From CAZAJT01 sp964485585 (GTDB taxonomy: Bacteria; Patescibacteriota; Microgenomatia; UBA1406; GWC2-37-13), in assembly GCA_964485585.1 (NCBI GenBank), contig CAZAJT010000001.1:35679-99678 (forward strand): DNA of 64,000 nt, given 5' to 3'. Under the pieces are notes generated by a model. The model was given only the letters and a program-made list of their open reading frames with translations, searched no databases and was not told the origin of the DNA. Shown one piece after another: positions 1 to 8,574 of the stretch; the stretch's first letter is position 1, and each line of letters opens with the position of its first letter. The translations under genes were made by a program, and so were the position numbers.

Positions 1-315
1 GAAAAAATAGAGGCGCGTAATAAAGCAGATAATATGATCTATGTTGCGGAAAAGTCATTGAAGGATGCCGGCGATAAGGCGCCGAAAGAAATAAAAGATG
101 AAGTAGAGCAAAAGATAAAGGCGCTCAAAGATGTTCTTGATAAAGGGACAGTAGGAGATCTCGAGTCAAAGACAAAAGACCTCTCTGATTCGCTCCAAAA
201 GATTGGTCAAACTATGTACCAGCAGAAAGCCGAGGAACCTCAGCAAGAGGCAGAAAAAAAAGAGAAAGAGGAAAAGGAAAAGAAAGATGTTGAGGAAGGC
301 GAAGTTGTTAGCTAA
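1..315 (+). CDS. dnaK: DnaK (Hsp70) C-terminal fragment
   Basis: The frame is open from the left edge, so only the last 104 codons are present. They match the helical lid of Hsp70 (KADNMIY, DAGDKAP, then SLQKIGQTMYQQ) followed by a Glu/Lys-rich tail. DnaK is the ATP-driven cytosolic chaperone that clamps unfolded peptides under this lid. A J-domain gene follows 72 nt later on the same strand, the usual chaperone and co-chaperone pairing. The ATPase and substrate domains lie outside the window, so intactness cannot be judged. Confidence 0.9.
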   Translation, partial: EKIEARNKADNMIYVAEKSLKDAGDKAPKEIKDEVEQKIKALKDVLDKGTVGDLESKTKDLSDSLQKIGQTMYQQKAEEPQQEAEKKEKEEKEKKDVEEGEVVS

Positions 316-344
316 TCACTGCTCTGCGAATGGGTCATACACTT

Positions 345-379
345 GCTACATGATACATGCTACATGATACATGTATAAT
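345..379 (+). repeat. Heptanucleotide array merged with dnaJ -10 box
   Basis: Four consecutive 7-nt units alternate GCTACAT and GATACAT (345-372). The fifth unit in the same phase is GTATAAT, which contains a consensus -10 hexamer. The same arrangement, four units then GTATAAT, recurs on the minus strand at 15380-15414. Confidence 0.85.
374..379 (+). promoter_or_regulatory. -10 box for dnaJ, leaderless-type
   Basis: TATAAT lies 8 nt before the dnaJ ATG at 388, so transcription would begin at or next to the start codon. No clear -35 is seen 17 nt upstream, where the heptamer array lies instead. dnaJ may therefore have its own promoter besides read-through from dnaK. Confidence 0.6.
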
Positions 380-387
380 AATATCCT

Positions 388-1236
388 ATGAAAGATTATT
401 ACGAAGTGTTGGGAGTCAATAAGAATGCTACTGCGGAAGAGATAAAGAAAGCGTATCGGAAACTCGCGCTTGAGTGGCATCCTGATCGAAATAAATCCAC
501 TGAGGCTGCTGCAAAGTTCAAAGAAATTAATAAAGCGTATGAGGTGCTTGCCGACCAGAAAAAGCGCGAGATGTATGATCAACTGGGTCCTGAGGCGTTT
601 GAGAGGACGGGCACAGGTGCAGGTGGAGCCTATCGTCAAGGTCCATTTACCTATACTTATTCATATGGTGGCCAGAATCCGTTTGAAGGAGTTGATTTCG
701 AAGGATTTTCTGATCCCTTTGAGATCTTCGAACAATTTTTTGGATTCAGATCGCCTTTTGGCAGTCAGAGAAGACAACGAAGAAACATTTATAGGATAGA
801 AGTTGATTTTAATGAAGCGGTGCATGGGGTAGAAAAAGAAGTCGCCATTGATGGGAAAAATAAAAAGATAAAAATTCCCGCAGGAGTCGATGATGGCAGT
901 AGGATACGCTTCTCAGACTTTGATTTACTTATTGAGGTGCGGCCGCATCCCTATTTTAAGCGGCAAGGTCAAGATATTTATTATGGAAAAGCGATATCTT
1001 ACTCCTTAGCTGCGCTTGGTGGCACTATTGAAGTGCCAACCATTCATAAAAACGTTACCTTGAAGGTGCGTCCCGGTACTCAATCTGGTACCACTGTACG
1101 TCTCCGTAGTCAAGGAGTTCCCTATCCTCATTCTACTCAACGGGGCGACCAGTATGTTATTATTACAGTGCATGTGCCCGAAAGAGTTTCTTCAAAAGCA
1201 AAAAAACTATTAGAAGAGCTCGCTACTGAATTGTGA
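388..1236 (+). CDS. dnaJ: DnaJ-type co-chaperone without zinc finger (CbpA-like)
   Basis: This 282-residue Hsp40 has an N-terminal J domain (1-70) with the HPD tripeptide at 31-33 that stimulates DnaK's ATPase. A Gly/Phe-rich linker (about 75-125) follows, then two beta-barrel substrate domains (about 135-270). The CxxCxGxG zinc repeats of classical DnaJ are absent, so the architecture is the CbpA/DnaJ2 type. It follows dnaK on the same strand and overlaps the next gene through GTGA. With dnaK adjacent it probably serves as the main J-protein here, but another DnaJ elsewhere cannot be excluded. Confidence 0.9.
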   Translation: MKDYYEVLGVNKNATAEEIKKAYRKLALEWHPDRNKSTEAAAKFKEINKAYEVLADQKKREMYDQLGPEAFERTGTGAGGAYRQGPFTYTYSYGGQNPFEGVDFEGFSDPFEIFEQFFGFRSPFGSQRRQRRNIYRIEVDFNEAVHGVEKEVAIDGKNKKIKIPAGVDDGSRIRFSDFDLLIEVRPHPYFKRQGQDIYYGKAISYSLAALGGTIEVPTIHKNVTLKVRPGTQSGTTVRLRSQGVPYPHSTQRGDQYVIITVHVPERVSSKAKKLLEELATEL

Positions 1237-2234
1237 ACATTACGACCAATATCGATAATCTTGAAAAGTACAAAATAGTATTGAAAGTCGAGGAGACAAC
1301 CCATCTTTTTTTCAAAAAACACGGATTTGTGAATGTCCACCTCCCGGTATTGTCACCGGCATTAATCCCAGAATCATATTTGGAAATATTTCAAACAGAG
1401 TTCTCCTATCATCAGAAAAGACAAAGGCTATTCTTAACTCCTTCGCCTGAACTATTTTTGAAGCGGCTCCTTGCTCATGGAATCGGTAATTGCTATTATC
1501 TTGGTAAATCATTCCGTAACGCTGAACCCGCTTCAAACTTACATTCATTTGAGTTTTGCTTACTAGAATTTTATAAAGTAGACGCCAACTATTTAGATAT
1601 TGCCGATGAATTACTATTGCTTCTTCAAGAGTTGGCAGACAGTCTCTATGTATCGTCAGAAATTAAGTATCGAGGAAAAAGAATATCGTTATCACGTTGG
1701 GAACGTTTATCTGTTGCCGAAGCTTTTCAGAAGTATGCTAACATTTATTCATCTGATCTCTTTGATCCAAATACATTGCGAGAAAAGGCACGGCAAAAAG
1801 GTTATAAAGTAGATGGGTTTTCCTATGAAGATATTTTTTCCCAGATATATGTGCAAGAAATTGAGCCGCAGCTTGGCGTGAGGGGATACCCGACACTCCT
1901 ATATGATTATCCGAAACAATTTGCGGCGTTGGCGAAATTAAATAAGGATAAAAAAACAGCACAGCGATTCGAATTTTATATCGAAGGGATTGAATTAGGT
2001 GATTGTTATAGTGAATTAACCGATTGGAAAGAACAGGAGATGCGTTTTACCGAAGAAGTAGAGAAAAGGAAGCACGCCAACAAAATTCCACATACAATTG
2101 ACAAGGGTTTTATCGAGACGTTACAATATGGACTCAATCCGTGTGCCGGAATAGCAATAGGGTTTGATCGATTAGCGATGATTTTCGCAGATGCTACCTC
2201 CATACACGATCTGCAGCTTATATCAATACAATAA
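1233..2234 (+). CDS. epmA: EF-P lysine ligase, class II LysRS paralogue
   Basis: The 333-residue protein is a class II lysyl-tRNA-synthetase catalytic core without the N-terminal anticodon-binding OB domain, which is the EpmA (PoxA/GenX/YjeA) architecture. Motif 2 reads GKSFRNAEP and motif 3 ends AGIAIGFDRLAM. EpmA ligates (beta-)lysine to a conserved lysine of EF-P. The target gene efp follows after 6 nt, which strongly supports the assignment. The start is GTG, overlapping the dnaJ stop. The lysine 2,3-aminomutase EpmB is not in this window, so which lysine isomer is used is unknown. Confidence 0.85.
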   Translation: MNITTNIDNLEKYKIVLKVEETTHLFFKKHGFVNVHLPVLSPALIPESYLEIFQTEFSYHQKRQRLFLTPSPELFLKRLLAHGIGNCYYLGKSFRNAEPASNLHSFEFCLLEFYKVDANYLDIADELLLLLQELADSLYVSSEIKYRGKRISLSRWERLSVAEAFQKYANIYSSDLFDPNTLREKARQKGYKVDGFSYEDIFSQIYVQEIEPQLGVRGYPTLLYDYPKQFAALAKLNKDKKTAQRFEFYIEGIELGDCYSELTDWKEQEMRFTEEVEKRKHANKIPHTIDKGFIETLQYGLNPCAGIAIGFDRLAMIFADATSIHDLQLISIQ

Positions 2235-2240
2235 CTAATA

Positions 2241-2822
2241 ATGAGGACAAGCGCTGGCAATCTAAAAAAAGGTGAATTTATTCTCTATCAAAATGAAGTA
2301 TGGCAGGTGCAAAAGGCTGATTTCTACTCTCCCGGTAAAGGATCAGCACTCATGAAGACCCGCCTAAAAAATGTAATTTCAGGGAAAAATATCGATTACA
2401 CATTCAAGTCGAATGAGGATGTTGACGAGCTAAATGTTTTGAGTATTGAGATGCAGTACTTATATAAGGATGTTGAATATTACTACTTTATGGATGAGCG
2501 CAATTATAATCAATACTCAGTCCTCGGTTCGGTAATTGGAGCGGTAGGAAAGTTTTTCAAAGAAGGTAATAAATATTATGTATACGTGTACAATGATAAA
2601 GCCTTAAGTGTGCGGCCTCCTTTGAGTGTTCGATTGCAGGTTATTGAGGCAGAAGAAGCAATAAGAGGAGATACTGTTTCTGGAGCAAAAAAACCAGCTC
2701 TCATTGAGACAGGAGCACGAATTATGGTTCCTCTCTTTGTGAAGAAAGGAGATGTGATTGTGATCAATCCCGAAACAGGAGAGTATATTGAGAGAGTAAA
2801 GAGTGAAGATGTTAGGTCTTAG
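2241..2822 (+). CDS. efp: Elongation factor P
   Basis: The 193-residue, three-domain tRNA-mimic binds stalled ribosomes and promotes peptide bonds at polyproline stretches. The N-terminal KOW-like domain carries the loop SPGKGSA; Lys33 corresponds to the lysine that EpmA modifies in Escherichia coli. The middle and C-terminal OB domains follow, with IVINPETGEYIERV near the end. It lies 6 nt after epmA, so enzyme and substrate are probably co-transcribed. The last residues are encoded by the start of a heptamer array that runs across the stop codon into the next gene. Confidence 0.93.
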   Translation: MRTSAGNLKKGEFILYQNEVWQVQKADFYSPGKGSALMKTRLKNVISGKNIDYTFKSNEDVDELNVLSIEMQYLYKDVEYYYFMDERNYNQYSVLGSVIGAVGKFFKEGNKYYVYVYNDKALSVRPPLSVRLQVIEAEEAIRGDTVSGAKKPALIETGARIMVPLFVKKGDVIVINPETGEYIERVKSEDVRS

Positions 2823-2842
2823 ATGTTGGATATTAGATCTTT
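2808..2842. repeat. Heptanucleotide array across efp stop and rodZ start
   Basis: Five 7-nt units follow the pattern GRTVTTA with variants (for example GATGTTA, GGTCTTA, GATATTA), the last being GATCTTT. The array covers the efp stop codon and the first possible ATG of the next gene. The unit GATGTTA reappears in a short array at 12865-12885. Confidence 0.8.
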
Positions 2843-2846
2843 TTGC

Positions 2847-3467
2847 ATGATATCAGTAGGAACATTATTAAAAGAAGAGCGGGTAAAAAAGGGATTATCC
2901 TTGCGTACTGTTGAAAAATCAATACGGGTACGAGAAAAATTTCTGAAATCTATAGAGGAGAATGATTGGAATGCATTTTCCTCAGAGATATACATAACCG
3001 GAATATTATCAAATTATGCAAAATTTTTAAGCGTAGATAAACAAAAAGTCATTGCGTTTTTCCGCAGAGATTACGAGAGGCGTGATGATTTAAGCTTTAA
3101 GAAATCCATCTCTTCTCATCATTTTACTCCCCAGACCAAGCGCCTAGTTTACGGTGGTATAGTAGCGGTACTTGCGATCTTTCTTTTCTATTTTGGTTAT
3201 CAGCTCAAGCAGTTCTTATCTCCCCCCTCTATTACCATTATGGCTCCGATGACCAATCGTTTTCGATCAATTGACAATGTTGTTATACGGGGAAAAACCG
3301 AAAAAGAAGCAAGTATCACCATATTTGGTGAAAGAATTTATCCAAATAAAGATGGTGTATTTGAATATGTGTTACCGCTTCATACGGGGAAAAATGAACT
3401 TATTATCGAAGTAATTGGCGGAAACGGTAAGAAGAATGTGGTAAGGAAAGAATTTGTTAAGGAGTAA
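2847..3467 (+). CDS. RodZ-like membrane HTH protein
   Basis: An N-terminal helix-turn-helix of the RodZ/HTH_25 type (GTLLKEERVKKGLSLRTVE, then SIEENDWNAF and ITGILSNYAKFL) is followed by one membrane span (about residues 100-120, LVYGGIVAVLAIFLF) and an extracellular Ig-like beta domain. RodZ links MreB cytoskeleton to the membrane in rod-shaped cells; no mreB is visible here, so that role is only inferred. An earlier ATG at 2823 lies inside a heptamer array and would add eight residues without family support, so 2847 is preferred. The 3' end overlaps convergent radA by 11 nt. Confidence 0.7.
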   Translation: MISVGTLLKEERVKKGLSLRTVEKSIRVREKFLKSIEENDWNAFSSEIYITGILSNYAKFLSVDKQKVIAFFRRDYERRDDLSFKKSISSHHFTPQTKRLVYGGIVAVLAIFLFYFGYQLKQFLSPPSITIMAPMTNRFRSIDNVVIRGKTEKEASITIFGERIYPNKDGVFEYVLPLHTGKNELIIEVIGGNGKKNVVRKEFVKE

Positions 3468-4740
3468 ATATTTTACGTAAATCTTTTACCGTTCTTATAT
3501 TTTTAGAAGAATACACCGTTTGAAACGTAAGTCTTCTTGCTTCAGAAATTATTTTTTCTTCAAAGGGGATCATGCGTATCTCTCCTAGTAATCCAACCTC
3601 TCCAATAAATAATGTTTTTGTGGGTAATGCGACATTTTTAATAGACGATATAATCGCCGCGATGATCCCTAGGTCAGCGGCAGTTGATTTAATATCAACA
3701 CCTCCGACTACATTTACATAAATATCAAAAGTATCAAGAGAAAGATTTAAGTTTTTTCTGAGAACAGCAAGCAAAAGCAACACTTTATTGTAATCCACTC
3801 CTTTTACCACCCTTCTTGGTATTGCGAGCATAGTGTTTGATGCAAGTGCCTGAATCTCAAAAAATAATGGACGCTTTCCTTCAATGATGCCAACAATTGC
3901 TTTTCCCGAAACTTTCTCATTACTCTGGTCCAAAAAGGCGAGAGGATTATCGACCGCTACGAGTCCTTCATTCTTCATCTCAAAAATACCGATTTCTTCT
4001 GTTGACCCAAACCGATTTTTTTGTGCTCTCAAAACCCGAAAATGTGATACTTTTTCACCTTCGAAAGAAAGCACCACGTCAACCATATGTTCCAATGTTT
4101 TTGGTCCGGCGATGTCGCCTTCTTTTGTGACGTGGCCGACGATAATGATCGGAATATGTTTTGTTTTCGCCATCTTAATAAGTTGACTTGTCGTTTCTCT
4201 CAACTGAGTTATTGCGCCAGATGGACTATCAATCATCTTAGAGTATATTGTTTGAACGGAATCAACAACGACAATATCAATTTTTTTCTCAAGATCTTCA
4301 ACACCTTCAATAATACCTTCAACCTGTAGCGTATCAGAGAAAAGGAAATGACTCAGATCAGTCTTTAATCGGCTTGCCCGATCTTTCACCTGTCCTGCGG
4401 TTTCTTCTCCGGAAATATACAGAACGGTTAGATTTTGCAGTGATTGTAAGAGTAGGGTTGACTTGCCGATTCCCGGCTCTCCTGTTAATAGAATCACAGC
4501 TCCCGGGATAATCCCTCCACCTACTACTCGATCAAATTCAAATATTCCAGTACTTTTCCTTCCTTTCACAATAGACTGTGTTTTGGATAAAGGAGTTATC
4601 GATAATTTCGCTACCGACTCTTTGGATTTTCGCTCTTTTCCCCCCCGCTGTTCTTTGAGGGTGTTCCATTGTCCACAGTCAGGACAACGCCCCATCCATG
4701 ATGCGGTACCGAATCCACAGTTTGAGCAAACGTATAACAT
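3457..4740 (-). CDS. radA: DNA repair protein RadA
   Basis: The 427-residue protein has the full RadA layout: a C4 zinc finger (Cys5, Cys8, Cys19, Cys22), a RecA-type ATPase with Walker A GEPGIGKS near residues 87-94, the family signature KNRFGS, and a C-terminal Lon-protease-like domain. RadA drives branch migration of recombination intermediates. It lies 24 nt downstream of argS on the same strand, probably in one transcript, and its end overlaps the RodZ-like gene convergently. Confidence 0.95.
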   Translation of the reverse strand: MLYVCSNCGFGTASWMGRCPDCGQWNTLKEQRGGKERKSKESVAKLSITPLSKTQSIVKGRKSTGIFEFDRVVGGGIIPGAVILLTGEPGIGKSTLLLQSLQNLTVLYISGEETAGQVKDRASRLKTDLSHFLFSDTLQVEGIIEGVEDLEKKIDIVVVDSVQTIYSKMIDSPSGAITQLRETTSQLIKMAKTKHIPIIIVGHVTKEGDIAGPKTLEHMVDVVLSFEGEKVSHFRVLRAQKNRFGSTEEIGIFEMKNEGLVAVDNPLAFLDQSNEKVSGKAIVGIIEGKRPLFFEIQALASNTMLAIPRRVVKGVDYNKVLLLLAVLRKNLNLSLDTFDIYVNVVGGVDIKSTAADLGIIAAIISSIKNVALPTKTLFIGEVGLLGEIRMIPFEEKIISEARRLTFQTVYSSKNIRTVKDLRKIFTP

Positions 4741-4764
4741 AGCATTTATGTCCCCGATCTTAAA

Positions 4765-6486
4765 TTACATTCTCTCGACAACTTCAATTCCCAGAAGATG
4801 CAATCCATTTTTCAGAATTTGCGCCGTAGCATTTGTTATTACCAATCGTAACTGTCTTTGTTCATCTTTTGCCTTGAGAATCGGATATTTCTGATAAAAA
4901 AGATTATATCGTTGGGCTAAGCTATAGAGATAGTTACAAATAAGATGAGGGGAGAGCGATTGGGTTGCTTCAACTACAATTTCTGGAAAGTAAATTACTG
5001 TACGAGTTAGCAATAATTCCTCACTGCCTATATTACCTTGAGATAGCGATGTCTGAATACCAGCATCACCCGCATTTCTTAAGACCGATCGACAACGTGC
5101 GTAGGTGTATTGCAGATAGGGACCGGAATTTCCTTCAAACGCCAGCGATTCGTCAAAATCAAAAATGACATCTTTTCCGATACTCGATTTCAATAACGAA
5201 TATTTTACTGCTGCAATCGAGACTTTTTCACTTACAGTATCAATGTCCTCAGGAGATATTTTATTACTTTTCTCAATAATATTTTTGAGTCTCAGTTTGG
5301 TTTCATTAAGCAAAGATTCACCAGTAATAATATTGCCTTTTCTGCTTGACATCTTACCCTCTGGAAGGCGTACCATACCATGCGATATGTGTTTGGTTTT
5401 TTTTCGTAGCTCAGGATTGAGAAACTCGAGTACCTTCAAAACAACCTGAAAGTATTCATTGATTTCGTTACCGGTGACAACAATAGATATATCGTAAGGG
5501 AACTGTTCATGTTTCATTGGGGCTAAAGCTAGGTCTTTAGCCTCATACGTTGGTAATCCAAGAGAGTTGATAAATACACGAGTATGCAGACCGTATTTTT
5601 CACCTCTAAATATAGTTGCGCCGTCACTTTGTTCAAAGAGATCTGCATGCTTTTTTACAATTTGCAATCCTCGCTCGCCAACTTCCCGTTCAAAAAAGTA
5701 GTAATCAAACGATGTTCCGAGTCGTTTGTAAATCGTCTCAAAATATTCCAGACTCCACTGGCGACCCTTCTGGTACAGTTCCTGAATCTCAGAATCAAGC
5801 GCGTAGATCTTTTTATTCAGCAGTTTTGTTTCTTCCTGAACTGTTTCGTCTTTTTCATATTGCTGGGTACCAAACGCATAGGCTTCTCCCATGAATCTCA
5901 CCCGTTCTTGGAGATGTTTCCTTTGTAAATCTTCAAGCGAAATATTCTCATCATGCATTTTTCTTTGCATTCCCCAGATAGATTTTGCCACATGCATCCC
6001 AACGTCGCCCTGATAATTTGCCCTCTTCACGTTGGCGCCAACCGCCTCGTGCAGTCGAACGAGCGATTCTCCTACGATATTGCTATAAAGATGGCCTATA
6101 TGAAACTCTTTAAAAGGGTTCGGGTCGGTATATTCGACCATGACATTCTCCCCTGCGAATAACTGACTTCTCCCATAAGAATCCGTAGATTTTAGGATCG
6201 AATGAAGTCTCTCCAGTAGAGTCTGTTGGGAAACCCAGAAATTAATAAACCCGGGTTTTATCACATCAATTTTTTCTATAAGGTTATTATCAGCGGTGTT
6301 TTTTTTAATTTCCAAAGCGACCTCAATCGGGTTACGCTTCAACGTTTTAGAAACTTTAAGCGCAATACTTGTTGAGTAATCGCCAAAATCAGGATTCGCC
6401 GGTCGTTCCAACTCAACCTTTTCTTCCGTCACACCGACTCTAACAAGCGCCTCCTGTAATTTTTCTAAGATTTTATCTCTAATCAT
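4765..6486 (-). CDS. argS: Arginyl-tRNA synthetase
   Basis: This class I synthetase charges tRNA-Arg. The N-terminal Add1 domain (1-100) precedes the Rossmann core with HIGH at 129-132 in KEFHIGHLYS; the KMSK-loop equivalent reads GKMSSRKGN; a helical anticodon-binding domain closes the protein. At 573 residues it is normal length. The frame stays open 50 codons further upstream, but that part crosses the divergent gene at 6557 and lacks family similarity. A -10 box 9 nt before the ATG at 6486 also supports this start. Confidence 0.95.
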   Translation of the reverse strand: MIRDKILEKLQEALVRVGVTEEKVELERPANPDFGDYSTSIALKVSKTLKRNPIEVALEIKKNTADNNLIEKIDVIKPGFINFWVSQQTLLERLHSILKSTDSYGRSQLFAGENVMVEYTDPNPFKEFHIGHLYSNIVGESLVRLHEAVGANVKRANYQGDVGMHVAKSIWGMQRKMHDENISLEDLQRKHLQERVRFMGEAYAFGTQQYEKDETVQEETKLLNKKIYALDSEIQELYQKGRQWSLEYFETIYKRLGTSFDYYFFEREVGERGLQIVKKHADLFEQSDGATIFRGEKYGLHTRVFINSLGLPTYEAKDLALAPMKHEQFPYDISIVVTGNEINEYFQVVLKVLEFLNPELRKKTKHISHGMVRLPEGKMSSRKGNIITGESLLNETKLRLKNIIEKSNKISPEDIDTVSEKVSIAAVKYSLLKSSIGKDVIFDFDESLAFEGNSGPYLQYTYARCRSVLRNAGDAGIQTSLSQGNIGSEELLLTRTVIYFPEIVVEATQSLSPHLICNYLYSLAQRYNLFYQKYPILKAKDEQRQLRLVITNATAQILKNGLHLLGIEVVERM

Positions 6487-6495
6487 GTGGTTATT

Positions 6496-6501
6496 ATGAT
6501 A
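6496..6501 (-). promoter_or_regulatory. -10 box for argS-radA
   Basis: On the minus strand, TATCAT lies 9 nt before the argS ATG and is preceded by TGG, an extended -10 feature. The spacing implies a leaderless or nearly leaderless transcript. Confidence 0.5.
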
Positions 6502-6556
6502 CCATAATGAACCTTGCAATACGAAGAATCGTTTTTTACAATTAATAAGCTTATAT

Positions 6557-7423
6557 ATGGGAAGAAAACTATTCTTATTAGGTTTTTTATGCTTGCTTTT
6601 TCTCGGATTTGTTGGTTTTAAGTTTATCCTTCTCAATGCTCAGGATACCTTCGGAAAGATCCGTGTTGTTTCTTCTCCTTCGTCTACGATATTCATTGAT
6701 AATATTGCGGTTGGAAAAACACCTTATGAAGAAAAAATCAAGATTGGGGAATATCTTGTCAAATTAATTCCCGAAGCCACTGCTACTCAAACAGCATCAT
6801 GGCAGGGGAAAGTACGCATCTTCAAAAATGCTCTTTCTTACATCAATAGAGAGCTTGGTCCCACCGATCTCGCCTCTGCCGGAGAGATACTGACAGTCAC
6901 AAAAATGGAAAAAACCACGAATCCAAACTACGGGGAAATATTTATAGAAACAGAACCGAGCGGCTCGATTGTATATCTGGATAATGATGAAAAAGGAGTT
7001 TCGCCAGCGATATTAGCAGATGTGGTAAAAGGAGACCACGAATTATCAGTATTTATGCCAGGGTTTTTACGACGGACCGAAAAGATTAAAGTAGAACCAG
7101 GGTATCGGGTAAACACGCATTTTAAGCTCGCGATCGACCCGAATCAGCAAAAAATTCCTACAGACGAACCGGCGGAGGAAGCTACTAAAAGCGCTACCCA
7201 AAGCTCTACTACTAACAAGTTTCTCATCACTATAAAAGACACGCCAACCGGTTTCCTCCGGGTGCGGGAAGAGCCATCGATATCTGCTTCAGAATCCGGG
7301 AGAGTAAAGCCGGGAGACACCTTTGACTTACTGGATGAAAAAGAAGGGTGGTATAAGATTGTGTTTGAGAAAAATAAACAAGGGTGGGTATATTCGCAAT
7401 ATGCCGATAAAGAGAAGAAATAA
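6557..7423 (+). CDS. Membrane-anchored PEGA and SH3 domain protein
   Basis: The 288-residue protein begins with an N-terminal membrane anchor (about residues 3-27). Two PEGA domains follow (about 35-75 with IDNIAVGKTPYE, and about 125-165 with LDNDEKGVSPA), then a Thr/Ser-rich linker and a C-terminal bacterial SH3 domain (GFLRVREEPS, GWYKIV, GWVYSQYA). PEGA modules are small extracellular beta folds and SH3b domains often bind peptidoglycan, so a wall-associated role is likely. It is transcribed away from argS and converges on a glycosyltransferase gene 5 nt away. The exact function is unknown. Confidence 0.75.
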   Translation: MGRKLFLLGFLCLLFLGFVGFKFILLNAQDTFGKIRVVSSPSSTIFIDNIAVGKTPYEEKIKIGEYLVKLIPEATATQTASWQGKVRIFKNALSYINRELGPTDLASAGEILTVTKMEKTTNPNYGEIFIETEPSGSIVYLDNDEKGVSPAILADVVKGDHELSVFMPGFLRRTEKIKVEPGYRVNTHFKLAIDPNQQKIPTDEPAEEATKSATQSSTTNKFLITIKDTPTGFLRVREEPSISASESGRVKPGDTFDLLDEKEGWYKIVFEKNKQGWVYSQYADKEKK

Positions 7424-7428
7424 TTCTT

Positions 7429-8574
7429 CTATCTTTGTCGTCTCCATATCACTTTATTGTAGACAATGTATGAGTAAGGAATGACCAAAAGAACAATGAT
7501 GAAGATCTTATACAGAATCCATGAATGAAAGGGAAAATTTACCGTGGGGAACCGAATGACGTAGTCCCCAAACACTTTCAAAGCCAAAAGCATACCAATC
7601 CATTGAATAAAGATCGATCCTGATGCAACAATGTTGAATGCCAACAATTTTCGTATATAGGTAAAAATTCCTCCCGCAATTTTTTTATGAGCAAAACTCC
7701 AGAAATTATTGAGCAGAAAGTTGGAGACTATGGTGATTTCTGCACTCATGGCGTTGGCAGTAGGTTTCGCAATACCCAACGAATAGATAAAGAAGTATGC
7801 AAAAGTGAAATCAATGATGAAACCAACTGATCCAACGATAATAAACTTAACAAATGATGAATGGGTAAAAACATAGAGGAGCGTTTGAATAATGGTCTGA
7901 AGAGAGTTAATCTTTGATTGGCCATACGTCCTATCTTTAAACCGTATTGGAGTTTCAGCTATGATAGCGTGTTTCTTGAGAGCAAAGTCTAGGAGTGCAA
8001 CCTGAAATACATAGCCTGTGTAGTTTCGGATATGAGGAATGGATTCCTTGATAATCCATGATTTAATTGCTCTATATCCTCCCGTCCAGTCAGTAATTCG
8101 TGGCTTGGCAAACAGAATGCGAATGACAATATTCCCGAGCACTGACAAAATTTTGCGGTGTATGCCCCAGTTGCTGGGAATGGAACCGTATTTTGTGTAA
8201 CGTGAGCCAAGAACAAAATCAGCTCCTTGTTCAATTTCTTTAAGAAAATCAGGAATTTTCTTAGGATCGTGAGATAAGTCAGCGTCCATCTCGAAGATTA
8301 AATACGGATGCAGTTTTTCTAAAGCGTGATTAAATCCATGTATATACGCTTTCCCTAATCCTTCCCTCCTTGTTTGAATAAGATGCACTCTCTGGTAGTT
8401 TTTCTGAAGCTCTTTAATAGTTGCGATCGTGCTATCTATGGATTCACTGTCTACAACCAGCACGTGTATCTCCCAATTTTGATTTGCTTTCGTATAAAGG
8501 AATATAGATTCTATAAGTTCCTTGATGGTCCCGGATTCGTTGATGGTAGGAAGAATAATAACTGCTTTTTTCAT
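7429..8574 (-). CDS. GT2 dolichyl/polyprenyl-phosphate mannosyltransferase-like protein with GtrA domain
   Basis: The N-terminal half (1-230) is a GT-A fold of the Dpm1 type: ILPTINESGTI, DAD near residue 118 (FEMDADLSHDP) and the GSRYT signature. The C-terminal half (about 235-380) is a four-helix GtrA domain, found in proteins that handle polyprenyl-phosphate sugars across the membrane. The fusion probably loads a sugar onto the lipid carrier and helps move it. It overlaps the upstream decarboxylase gene by 4 nt, so it belongs to the same operon. The donor sugar is not evident. Confidence 0.85.
   Translation of the reverse strand: MKKAVIILPTINESGTIKELIESIFLYTKANQNWEIHVLVVDSESIDSTIATIKELQKNYQRVHLIQTRREGLGKAYIHGFNHALEKLHPYLIFEMDADLSHDPKKIPDFLKEIEQGADFVLGSRYTKYGSIPSNWGIHRKILSVLGNIVIRILFAKPRITDWTGGYRAIKSWIIKESIPHIRNYTGYVFQVALLDFALKKHAIIAETPIRFKDRTYGQSKINSLQTIIQTLLYVFTHSSFVKFIIVGSVGFIIDFTFAYFFIYSLGIAKPTANAMSAEITIVSNFLLNNFWSFAHKKIAGGIFTYIRKLLAFNIVASGSIFIQWIGMLLALKVFGDYVIRFPTVNFPFHSWILYKIFIIVLLVIPYSYIVYNKVIWRRQR

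Noticed and set aside
345..372. CRISPR array or restriction/phase-variable tract
   Set aside because: Units are only 7 nt with no spacers and no cas genes nearby.
346..639. Minus-strand frame opposite dnaJ
   Set aside because: It mirrors the conserved J domain on the other strand and shows no protein features of its own. The same reasoning was applied to other antisense frames over conserved genes.
1231..1240. Alternative genetic code (UGA as glycine, as in Gracilibacteria)
   Set aside because: TGA ends dnaJ exactly at the epmA GTG start and ends other genes at ATGA overlaps, so UGA is a stop here.
6487..6636. Fifty extra N-terminal codons for argS
   Set aside because: They overlap the divergent PEGA gene at 6557, lack ArgS similarity, and a -10 box lies 9 nt before the ATG at 6486.
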